From Verrucomicrobiota bacterium (lineage in GTDB: Bacteria; Verrucomicrobiota; Verrucomicrobiia; Opitutales; Opitutaceae): a DNA stretch of 16,263 bases. The notes under the pieces are model-generated. The model searched no databases. It saw only the letters and a list, made by a program, of their open reading frames with translations, and was not told the DNA's origin. Location of the stretch: assembly GCA_023433275.1 (NCBI GenBank), contig JAEZDN010000159.1:1-16263 (forward strand). Direction: 5' to 3'. The translations under genes were made by a program, and so were the position numbers. Of this stretch, positions 6,705 to 12,087 are shown piece after piece (position 1 is the stretch's first letter; every line of letters begins with the position of its first letter).

Positions 6705-6728
6705 GTGGGCGGGGTGCCCTCACCCCGC
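6705..6728 (+). repeat. Dispersed hairpin, TGTGGG/CCCT subfamily
   Basis: The 8-bp stem GCGGGGTG/CACCCCGC (6709-6716 and 6721-6728) closes on the loop CCCT and is preceded by TGTGG. Identical stems occur at 7745 and 7998. It lies between the LolA-fold gene and the 80-residue gene, which diverge from each other. Confidence 0.8.
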
Positions 6729-6799
6729 GAGGCATGCGCCCCGCACCCTCTCACCACTTGGCATTTGCCACCGGCCTCCCTTCCCACCCTCCTTGCCCC

Positions 6800-7042
6800 A
6801 TGGGCATGGAATTCGGTTGGTGGGACAAGGATGACGAAGGCAAGAAATGGCACATCAAGGTGCGGTTTCATGGCGGCCACGTCGTGTTCAATCGGAAGCA
6901 CGGCCATCACACCTCGTGGGAACTCTTCGAACCCTCCGACGAGCATTGGGACCGCCTCCTGAGCGAGGCCGAACGCCGCCTTCCCCGCCGCCTGATGAGC
7001 ACGAAGGAATTCAACCAGCTCAAGGGTCAGAGGCCACAATGA
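6800..7042 (+). CDS. Uncharacterised 80-residue protein
   Basis: I do not recognise this family. The protein begins MGMEFGWWDKDDEGKKWHIK, continues VRFHGGHVVFNRKHGHHTSWE and ends in a helical, basic tail (DEHWDRLLSEAERRLPRRLMSTKEFNQLKGQ). It is rich in Trp and His and is probably cytoplasmic. The second Met (6806) is an alternative start. Amphipathic, charged composition unlike the Pro/Arg-rich shadow frames supports real coding. It is convergent with the NUDIX gene. Function is unknown. Confidence 0.65.
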   Translation: MGMEFGWWDKDDEGKKWHIKVRFHGGHVVFNRKHGHHTSWELFEPSDEHWDRLLSEAERRLPRRLMSTKEFNQLKGQRPQ

Positions 7043-7132
7043 GCGGTAAGCTTTGAGCACCGAGCCCCATGCCACGCTTCGTGTCTGTGCCCACTACCTC
7101 CGCTGAGAGCTTAAGCTTATCGCTTAAAGCTT
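7043..7132. repeat. AT-richer convergent spacer with repeated AAGCTT and GCTTAA words
   Basis: AAGCTT occurs at 7047, 7113 and 7127 and GCTTAA twice. GAGCGGTAAGCTTTGAGC (7040-7057) is partly complementary to the 7107-7130 segment. The patch lies between the converging ends of the 80-residue and NUDIX genes and may end transcription from both sides. Confidence 0.4.
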
Positions 7133-7636
7133 GTTCCTCACCAACGGCCACAAGTACGCCAGCGCCGGCGCAATCTCATCCGGGCGCTCCGCCAGCCAGC
7201 GATCCACTTCCGCCGGCGTGAACCAGTCGCCCCGCTCGATCTCGTCGGCCTGCAACGTGAACGGGCCTTCCGCCTCCACGCGATAAACCCACACGAATTC
7301 CTGCCCGGTCTCCTCGCGCGCCTCGATCTTGAACAACGGCTGCGGCGGCCGTTCCGGCCGGCAGCCCAGCTCCTCCTCCAATTCGCGCACCGCCGTGCCC
7401 GCGTAATCCTCCCCGGCGCCCACATGCCCCGCCGCCGAGGAATCCCAATAGCCCGGAAATAAATCCTTCTGCATCGATCGCTGGTGCAGGAACACCTTGC
7501 CCGCCCGGTTGAACACGAGCAGGTGCACCGCCCGATGCCGCAACTTCAACCGATGCACGTCCCGCCGCGCGCGCTGGCCCACGACACGGTCGTGTTCATC
7601 CACCACATCGAATAGCTCATCCAAATTCTGCCCCAT
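7124..7636 (-). CDS. NUDIX hydrolase of the Idi/YfcD type
   Basis: A 170-residue cytoplasmic NUDIX hydrolase. The full Nudix box G-x5-E-x7-REUxEExGU is present at 70-92 (G70, E76, R84, E85, E88, E89, G91), the Mg-binding site for diphosphate hydrolysis. The N-terminal E..DVVDEHDRVVGQ..R..VH...LRHRAVHLLVFN segment and LFPGYWDSSAAGHV give the layout shared by type-1 isopentenyl-diphosphate isomerase and YfcD-like hydrolases. YfcD-like hydrolysis is more likely than isomerase, because the sequence around the expected isomerase cysteine reads DSSAAGH and no isoprenoid genes are nearby. It is a single gene; a long repeat-rich spacer lies upstream of its start. Confidence 0.85.
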   Translation of the reverse strand: MGQNLDELFDVVDEHDRVVGQRARRDVHRLKLRHRAVHLLVFNRAGKVFLHQRSMQKDLFPGYWDSSAAGHVGAGEDYAGTAVRELEEELGCRPERPPQPLFKIEAREETGQEFVWVYRVEAEGPFTLQADEIERGDWFTPAEVDRWLAERPDEIAPALAYLWPLVRNKL

Positions 7637-7662
7637 CCCGCGACCCTGCCTGCCCCCGCTCC

Positions 7663-7766
7663 CGCGTCAATCTCCCCTCTTTCCTCGAAACAAATCCTTC
7701 CCTCTCGTCGCGCGGCTCGCCCCCCCCTCATCCCGTCCTTGTGGGCGGGGTGCCCTCACCCCGCGA
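7663..7766 (+). repeat. Imperfect direct duplication, copy 1
   Basis: It begins CGCGTCAATCTCCCCTCTTT, shares about 27 identical starting bases with the block at 7926, continues with scattered differences through GTCGCGCGGCTCGCC, and ends in the same CCCT-loop hairpin (GCGGGGTG 7745-7752, CACCCCGC 7757-7764). It carries about 10 extra bases before the hairpin. Confidence 0.8.
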
Positions 7767-7829
7767 TGCGCGCCCGCCAAGCCTGCCTCTGAGCGATCCG
7801 GTCCGCAACCGCGGCCCGTGCGCCGCTCT

Positions 7830-7907
7830 GTAGGGGCGCAGACTTGCTGCGCCCGCTCGCTCGCTCGCGGCGCATGCCTCGAGGTCGCAGCAAGACTGCG
7901 CCCCTAC
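7830..7907. repeat. Head-to-head pair of GTAGGGG hairpins
   Basis: The 25-bp copy at 7830-7854 faces an inverted copy at 7883-7907 with 2 mismatches, separated by 28 bp that include CTCGCTCGCTCGC. Each arm is itself a hairpin and the pair can form one long cruciform, an arrangement like REP doublets (REPINs). Confidence 0.75.
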
Positions 7908-7925
7908 GAGTCACCAAGGGCGCTC

Positions 7926-8019
7926 CGCGTCAATCTCCCCTCTTTCCTCGAACCAAACCTTCCCTGTCGTCGCGCGGCTCGCCCGCCGTTCTTGTGGGCG
8001 GGGTGCCCTCACCCCGCGA
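7926..8019 (+). repeat. Imperfect direct duplication, copy 2
   Basis: Second copy of the 7663 block, ending in the hairpin GCGGGGTG (7998-8005), CCCT, CACCCCGC (8010-8017). Confidence 0.8.
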
Positions 8020-8192
8020 GGCCCTCCCTGGGCTCACTTCACCGCCCTCCGCAACCCCAGCCCCTTACCCTCCCCTCCACGCCCTTTCCTCTTCGCCTTC
8101 CCGCTGCCCCCTTGACCTTCCCCGCCCGCTGGGGTCCTCCCCCGCCCCAATTGCCGGGGAACCCGCCCCCCTCTCGCGCTGTTAAGAATGTC

Positions 8193-8537
8193 ATGAGCAA
8201 TCCCTTTCCCCCCACCCACAAGGACATCGCCCGCCAGGCCCGCCAACTCTGGCAAGACCGCGGCTGCCCCGATGGCAAGGACATGGAACTCTGGCTCGAG
8301 GCCGAACGCATGCTCAACGCGGGCGAGAACCAGGCATTCACCGAACGCGCCAAGGCCGAAACCGCCGCCCAAAGCGTGGTGGAATATCAGATCTCTCCGC
8401 CCATCCCGCAAAACGAGGCCATCAAGGCGGCGCTGCCTCAGAAGCCCGCTCCCGCCAAACGTCCGTCCCGCGACACCTTGAAAAACCCGCCGGCCGCTCC
8501 CGGCAACACCATCAAAACCGGCCCCTACTCCGCCTGA
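8193..8537 (+). CDS. DUF2934-domain protein
   Basis: A 114-residue soluble protein. The N-terminal helix-turn segment IARQARQLWQDRGCPDGKDMELWLEAERML (about 10-39) fits the DUF2934 pattern (A..IW...G.P.G....HW..AE). The rest is a charged helix followed by a Pro/Lys/Ala-rich, probably disordered tail. The function of DUF2934 is unknown. The start at 8193 follows a stop codon in the neighbouring frame and puts the domain at the N terminus. The upstream in-phase frame crosses repeats and was rejected. It lies just before the DUF72 gene on the same strand. Confidence 0.8.
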   Translation: MSNPFPPTHKDIARQARQLWQDRGCPDGKDMELWLEAERMLNAGENQAFTERAKAETAAQSVVEYQISPPIPQNEAIKAALPQKPAPAKRPSRDTLKNPPAAPGNTIKTGPYSA

Positions 8538-8576
8538 CTGCGCCCAACCCCCGCGCCCCCATTCCCTGCATTGTTT

Positions 8577-8601
8577 GGTGGGCGGGATGACCGCACCCCG
8601 C
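8577..8601 (+). repeat. Degenerate hairpin of the TGTGGG/CCCT subfamily
   Basis: GGTGG is followed by GCGGGATG (8582-8589), loop ACCG and CACCCCGC (8594-8601). It is a decayed copy with one unpaired A-C position and an altered loop, 32 bp before the DUF72 start. Confidence 0.6.
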
Positions 8602-8633
8602 GACGCACGCGCCCGCCCCTTCCTGCGCCCTCC

Positions 8634-9386
8634 ATGCCGATGGCCATCCACGTCGGTTGCTCCGGCTGGTTCTACTCGCACTGGCGCGGCATCTTTTACC
8701 CCAAGCAGGAGGTCACGACGAAGAAATGGTTCGCCTACTACGCGAACGTCTTCCGCACCGTCGAACTCAACGCGCCTTTCTACCACTGGCCCAAACCCCT
8801 GACCGTCCGCCGCTGGAAACGCGAGGCGCCGCCCGGCTTCATCTACACCGTGAAGGTGAACCGCAAGATCACCCATGAGAAACGGATGAGGGGCACGCAG
8901 AAACTGGTCGCCCTCTACTACGACATCGCCGCGACGCTCGGCGAGAAGATGGGCTGCTTCCTCTGGCAATTCCCGCCCAGCTTCAAGTACACGCCGGCCA
9001 ATCTGAAGAACATCGTCACTCAGCTCGACCCCGCCCACCGCAACGCCGTCGAATTCCGCCACAAGAGCTGGTGGCGCGTGGCCGTCTATCGCGCCCTGGC
9101 CAAACGAGGGATCACCTTTTGCGCCGTGAGCGCTCCGCGCATGCCCGACACCTTTCCTCCCGGGCAGGATCTGCTCTACGTCCGCTTCAGCGGCGTGAAA
9201 CGCTGGTACCGCCACGATTACACCCCGACCGAACTCGCCACTTGGGCCGAACGCATCCGCACTTCCGGCGCCCGCGAGGCGTGGATCTACTTCAACAACG
9301 ACCGCGACGGCCACGCCATCAAGAACGCCCTCTTCCTCCGCCGCCTCCTCCGCTCCCCTGCGACGGCTCTCCCTGCAATTCCCTAG
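8634..9386 (+). CDS. DUF72 (YecE-like) family protein
   Basis: A 250-residue protein of the DUF72/YecE family, predicted TIM-barrel-like, with no assigned reaction. Visible family motifs are HVGCSGWFYSHWRGIFYP (6-23), VELNAPFYHWP (43-53), FLWQFPPSF (109-117), NAVEFRHKSWW (137-147), LYVRFSG (181-187) and WIYFNND (217-223). Length is normal for the family. The ATG at 8634 or the one at 8640 could be the start. The frame upstream crosses a degenerate hairpin repeat. It is convergent with the GlsB/YeaQ-type gene. The conserved E, H and W residues suggest an enzyme, but the substrate is unknown. Confidence 0.9.
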   Translation: MPMAIHVGCSGWFYSHWRGIFYPKQEVTTKKWFAYYANVFRTVELNAPFYHWPKPLTVRRWKREAPPGFIYTVKVNRKITHEKRMRGTQKLVALYYDIAATLGEKMGCFLWQFPPSFKYTPANLKNIVTQLDPAHRNAVEFRHKSWWRVAVYRALAKRGITFCAVSAPRMPDTFPPGQDLLYVRFSGVKRWYRHDYTPTELATWAERIRTSGAREAWIYFNNDRDGHAIKNALFLRRLLRSPATALPAIP

Positions 9387-9414
9387 AGGAGGAGCTCGCT
9401 TGATCTTCTTTATA

Positions 9415-9440
9415 CTGGAGCCACGGCGACCCCGCCGTGG
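9415..9440 (+). repeat. Dispersed hairpin, CTGGAG subfamily
   Basis: CTGGAG precedes the 8-bp stem CCACGGCG/CGCCGTGG with the loop ACCC. The full 26 bp are repeated without change at 14339-14364. It lies about 30 bp after the DUF72 stop codon, in a convergent gap. Confidence 0.8.
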
Positions 9441-9546
9441 ATTTATCAACCGATCGGGCACGCGTCATCCGATCGCCTACCGATCGCCTACCCCGACCGC
9501 TCCTGTCTCCCCACGCGTGCCGATTCGTCTCCGTCACATCATGGGG

Positions 9547-9560
9547 CCGGGCTCGCCCGG
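9547..9560 (+). repeat. Short hairpin with CTCG loop
   Basis: CCGGG-CTCG-CCCGG, a 5-bp stem, in the convergent gap between the DUF72 and GlsB/YeaQ-type genes. It matches the loop of the longer members of the family. Confidence 0.5.
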
Positions 9561-9613
9561 TTCTCCCGCCACGAGCCCGCCCCCGATCCCGAATGCCGTC
9601 CTCGTTCTGAAAC

Positions 9614-9865
9614 TCAGTGATGACGATGCCGGCGGAACAGCAGGCGGTACACGAGGAGCAACGCCATCGCGCCGAGCACCGAGGCCAGGAATCCAACCGG
9701 CTCGTTGTAGCCATACCAGCCCGCCGAACGACCGACATAGCCGGCCAGGAACGCGCCGGCGATGCCGAGCAGAATGGTGATGATGATTCCACCCGGGTCA
9801 TTCCCAGGCATGACAAACTTCGCGACAATCCCGACGATCAAACCGATGATGATGGTAGTGAGCAT
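9614..9865 (-). CDS. GlsB/YeaQ/YmgE-family small membrane protein
   Basis: An 83-residue, highly hydrophobic protein of the transglycosylase-associated (YeaQ/YmgE/GlsB) family. It has three predicted membrane helices (about 3-19, 26-45 and 55-77) with glycine zippers: IIIGLIVGIVAKFVMPG, GGIIITILLGIAGAFLAGYVG and GFLASVLGAMALLLVYRLL, plus a basic FRRHRHH tail. Members are often stress-induced, but their role is unclear. The ATG at 9865 is chosen because AAGGA lies 6 nt upstream on the minus strand, one of the few good ribosome-binding sites in the window. An upstream in-frame Met adds 16 residues that do not fit the family. Confidence 0.93.
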   Translation of the reverse strand: MLTTIIIGLIVGIVAKFVMPGNDPGGIIITILLGIAGAFLAGYVGRSAGWYGYNEPVGFLASVLGAMALLLVYRLLFRRHRHH

Positions 9866-9866
9866 G

Positions 9867-10310
9867 ATTTTCCTTGGTTGAGTTGCTGACGATACTCTAG
9901 CGAACCCGCGCAAATCGTACCATCAGGCCTCCCCCCGTCCGAACTCTCCGGTCCCCGCTCTCGGGTCATCGCTGCCCAATGAACTTAGCTTGCTCGCTGA
10001 AATAGCACTCCTGTGGGACGGGTGCCCTCACCCGTCACCAACCCAACCAGTACCCTGTGGGACGGGTGCCCTCACCCGTCATCAACCCAACAAGTACTCT
10101 GTGGGACGGGTGCCCTCACCCGTCATCAACCCATCCCTTTCCCGCAACGCGCGCGCCCGCACACCGACTGTTGATCTCCACCGCCCCAGTAAATCCAAAA
10201 TCCCCACCCGCAACTTCCCCGCCTCAGGTCCGCTCCCCCGCCGTTTCAGGTCCCTACCCCAGGCACCCTCGACCCCGCCGGGAGTCGATGAATGCGAACC
10301 TTACCATATT
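9867..10310. other. 444-bp intergenic region with a 44-bp tandem array
   Basis: Holds the upstream region of the GlsB/YeaQ-type gene (minus), a three-unit 44-bp tandem array (10011-10142), single TCAGGTC words at 10224 and 10245, and a possible 8-codon leader frame before the entericidin-like gene. No other gene is convincing. Confidence 0.7.
10011..10142 (+). repeat. 44-bp tandem repeat, three units, each containing a CCCT-loop hairpin
   Basis: Units begin at 10011, 10055 and 10099 with CTGTGG. Each carries the perfect stem GACGGGTG/CACCCGTC around CCCT (stems start at 10017, 10061 and 10105), followed by ACCAACCCAAC- or ATCAACCCAAC-type linkers. Linkers differ by only a few bases and the third is truncated or diverged near CCATCCC. 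Confidence 0.9.
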
Positions 10311-10314
10311 ATGA
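10288..10314 (+). promoter_or_regulatory. Possible 8-codon leader frame coupled to the entericidin-like gene
   Basis: ATG at 10288 opens MNANLTIL and stops at TGA 10312-10314, overlapping the lipoprotein ATG as ATGA. GGGAG ends 3 nt before the leader ATG, whereas the lipoprotein ATG has no ribosome-binding site of its own at normal spacing. Translation of the leader could feed the lipoprotein start. Confidence 0.35.
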
Positions 10315-10463
10315 ATAAATCCTTCAAACTCACCCGCCTCAGCTCCATCGCCCTGCTTTCGTTCCTCCTCGGCGCGCTCGCCCTCACCGGCTGCCGCACC
10401 ATGGAAGGCGCCGGCAAGGACATCGAGCGCGCGGGCGAAAAGATTCAGGACAACTCGAAGTAA
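10311..10463 (+). CDS. Entericidin-like small lipoprotein
   Basis: A 50-residue lipoprotein precursor with a basic N-terminus (MNKSFKLTRL), a hydrophobic helix (SSIALLSFLLGALA) and the lipobox LTGC with the lipidated Cys at 28. The mature part, CRTMEGAGKDIERAGEKIQDNSK, closely follows the entericidin EcnA/EcnB pattern (GC.T..G.GKD...AGE.I.D). Entericidins are small envelope lipoproteins linked to stationary-phase lysis and stress; only one member is present here, with no paired antidote gene. Asp is absent at the residue after Cys, so outer-membrane sorting would be expected by the E. coli rule. A strong hairpin lies 80 bp downstream. Confidence 0.87.
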   Translation: MNKSFKLTRLSSIALLSFLLGALALTGCRTMEGAGKDIERAGEKIQDNSK

Positions 10464-10543
10464 TCGGACGCCGTGTCACGCTGGGGCGGCTCCTCTGGAT
10501 CCACCCGCGATCGCACGGTGATTCCCTTTCGAAGTCCTCTGGC

Positions 10544-10575
10544 AAGGGCGCACCTCGGTGCGCCCTTCCTATTTG
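10544..10575 (+). terminator. Terminator-like hairpin after the entericidin-like gene
   Basis: A 10-bp perfect stem AAGGGCGCAC/GTGCGCCCTT with a CTCG tetraloop (10544-10567), followed by CCTATTTG. The stem is strong but the T tract weak. Its GGGCGCAC arm and CTCG turn tie it to the dispersed hairpin family. Confidence 0.6.
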
Positions 10576-10730
10576 TGCCCCCGCGGATCAGCGAACACAG
10601 CAGGAAATCCGGTCGCTCCAACCACGCATTAAGCGCCACCTCCACCAGCAGGGCTCTGAACCCGCTTTAAACTGCAGCCTCACCCTGACGGGAGATGAAC
10701 TCTGGCGAATGCAAAAAATACCCGCCGCCG

Positions 10731-10754
10731 TCATCCTGAGCGGAGCGAAGGATC
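10731..10754. repeat. Palindromic ATCCTGAGC...AGGAT element
   Basis: TCATCCTGAGCGGAGCGAAG runs on into GATC. The outer ATCCT/AGGAT arms pair around GAGCGGAGCGA. From memory, very similar sequences are scattered between genes in many unrelated bacterial genomes and give spurious SFAPLRMT peptides in translated frames. Confidence 0.65.
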
Positions 10755-10841
10755 CAAGGGGAAAAGACGGACGCACGCCGACTCCGTGGCATTCACCCCG
10801 GCTCATGGCCGCGCGCCTTGTTGCCCTCGGCCTGCCACCCC

Positions 10842-11813
10842 TCAATCGGGACGGCCGACCGTCTTCACGATCTCATCATTGAACGCCTTGCCCGCTCCCA
10901 GGAGCGCCTCCTTCAGGGCGGCCTGGTCCACGTCGCACACATAAAGCCCCTTCTTCGCGTTGATCGAGCCCAGGCCGGTCGCCATGCCCAGCGCCGCCGA
11001 CAATGCATTCGCCACCCCCGGCGAGACATCCGCCGCCTTCTTCACTTCACCGATGCTGCCGTCGACCGCCACCGGCTTCTTCAGCCGGATGACACCCGGA
11101 TAGGTTTTCGCCGTAAGCAACGACGCCTGCGCGTGCACCAGGGCCAGCTTCGCCTCGGCATTCGTGCTCGCCGTGTTGCTCGCGATGCCATGACGCCCCT
11201 TCGCCTCCAGGGCCACCGGGTCAAACCGGTACGTCGTCTCCATCGCGCTGAAATTCTGCTGCTTCAACAGCCCCCGCAGTCCGAACAAGGGCATCGTCAT
11301 GCCGGGGTCGATCACCGGCATCCCCTCCGGCGCCGCGATCGTGTAATGCATCTTCTGCTTGCCCAAGCTCACCTTTCTCACGGGTGCCCCGAGCTTCTGG
11401 TCCACCGGCTCCTGGCTCACGCCCTGCATCACCTTCTCACCCGCCACCTCGGCGTGCGTGATCACTTCCCATCCGCTGGCCCGCAGCTTTCCGGCCAGGT
11501 CCTCATAAAGTTCACCGGCCACCGAGCGCAGCATCTCCACGTCCGACGGGACGACGATCTCCAGCGTGGACCGCGCCGTGCTGTTGTTGGCGCCGCCGAG
11601 CGTCTGCAGCGCCGAGGTCTGCGTCACGCTCGTGATCTTTCCCCAGTTCATCACCTCCACATAGACCGTGGGCAGGAAGATCCGATTCGACTGCTTGATC
11701 TGCTTGATGCCCTGCAAATCGAGATCCTTCGGACCGATGCCGAGCGACGCCGCCCCCGAGACGGAGAGCGAGGCAAACAGAGCGACAAATGGAATCAGGG
11801 GACGGAAGTTCAT
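10842..11813 (-). CDS. Uncharacterised exported protein
   Basis: I do not recognise this 323-residue family. The chosen start (ATG at 11813) gives a signal peptide MNFRPLIPFVALFASLSVSGAA (1-22). The 20 residues upstream in the same frame are Arg-rich and non-signal-like. The mature protein begins SLGIGPKDLDLQGIKQIKQSNRIFLPTVYVEV, has a central region with VPSDVEMLRSVAGELYEDLAGKLRASGWEVITHAEV and later YRFDPVALEAKGRHGI and ALSAALGMATGLGSI. One Cys is present (YVCDVD). There is no lipobox or C-terminal membrane anchor. It probably acts in the periplasm. It lies between the entericidin-like and glycoside-hydrolase-like genes, on the same strand as the latter but with a 274-bp gap. Confidence 0.8.
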   Translation of the reverse strand: MNFRPLIPFVALFASLSVSGAASLGIGPKDLDLQGIKQIKQSNRIFLPTVYVEVMNWGKITSVTQTSALQTLGGANNSTARSTLEIVVPSDVEMLRSVAGELYEDLAGKLRASGWEVITHAEVAGEKVMQGVSQEPVDQKLGAPVRKVSLGKQKMHYTIAAPEGMPVIDPGMTMPLFGLRGLLKQQNFSAMETTYRFDPVALEAKGRHGIASNTASTNAEAKLALVHAQASLLTAKTYPGVIRLKKPVAVDGSIGEVKKAADVSPGVANALSAALGMATGLGSINAKKGLYVCDVDQAALKEALLGAGKAFNDEIVKTVGRPD

Positions 11814-11942
11814 GACACGTGAGAGGATTGGGTTTCCAAAAACCGCCCGCATCGGCCGGCGGCGCGCGCACAATGCGCCGCGCCAAAATCCCCTGTCAAG
11901 AAACCCACCCAGCCCTACGTGGACTTACGTACCCTCTCCCCC

Positions 11943-11967
11943 GGTAGGAACCGAACTCGCTCGATCC
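11943..11967 (+). repeat. Degenerate GGTAGG hairpin
   Basis: GGTAGG is followed by AACCGAACTCGCTCGATCC. The central CGA-6 nt-TCG pairing survives, but the arms are imperfect. It is a decayed relative of the copy at 12025. Confidence 0.45.
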
Positions 11968-12024
11968 TCCTTCGCCCTCGACCGCCACGCACCGTTCACC
12001 TCCCACCCTTTTCTCGACTCCCCC

Positions 12025-12052
12025 GGTAGGGGCGGGCCGAGCTCGCTCGGTC
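12025..12052 (+). repeat. Dispersed hairpin, GGTAGG/CTCG subfamily
   Basis: GGTAGGGGCG is followed by GGCCGAG (12035-12041), loop CTCG and CTCGGTC (12046-12052), a 7-bp stem with one G-T pair. It lies 36 bp downstream of the stop codon of the minus-strand glycoside-hydrolase-like gene. Confidence 0.65.
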
Positions 12053-12087
12053 GTCCTCTCGCCGACTCACCACTACCCGCCCTCCCC

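Larger units (their letters stand above)
7637..8192. other. 556-bp intergenic region full of repeats and pyrimidine-rich DNA
   Basis: No convincing gene is present. The region holds an imperfect direct duplication (7663-7766 and 7926-8019, offset 263 bp), two CCCT-loop hairpins inside the duplicated blocks, a head-to-head pair of GTAGGGG hairpins (7830-7907) and a strongly C/T-rich stretch (about 8020-8180) leading to the DUF2934 gene. An open frame crosses it in phase with that gene, but its residues are low-complexity Pro/Arg/Ser. Confidence 0.75.
10464..10841. other. 378-bp intergenic region with a hairpin and a palindromic repeat
   Basis: Contains the terminator-like hairpin at 10544-10567 and the ATCCT...AGGAT element at 10731-10754. 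The rest shows no recognisable gene. Short open frames on both strands have no protein-like composition. Confidence 0.65.

Noticed and set aside
7497..8192. 232-residue N-terminal extension of the DUF2934 protein
   Set aside because: The extension crosses the NUDIX gene, two duplicated blocks and several hairpins, and gives only repeat-derived peptides.
8034..9461. 475-codon minus-strand open frame over the DUF2934 and DUF72 genes
   Set aside because: It is antisense to DUF72 motifs, low in complexity and crosses repeats at both ends.
10011..10142. CRISPR-like array with ~26-bp repeats and ~18-bp spacers
   Set aside because: The would-be spacers are nearly identical to one another, there are only three units, no cas genes are near, and the repeated part is the dispersed hairpin. 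It is a tandem repeat.
9990..10310. Long N-terminal extension of the entericidin-like protein
   Set aside because: It translates the 44-bp tandem repeat and would destroy the lipoprotein signal peptide position.
10818..11822. Plus-strand open frame opposite the unknown exported protein
   Set aside because: It is Arg/His/Leu-rich with no domain, while the minus strand has a signal peptide and balanced composition.
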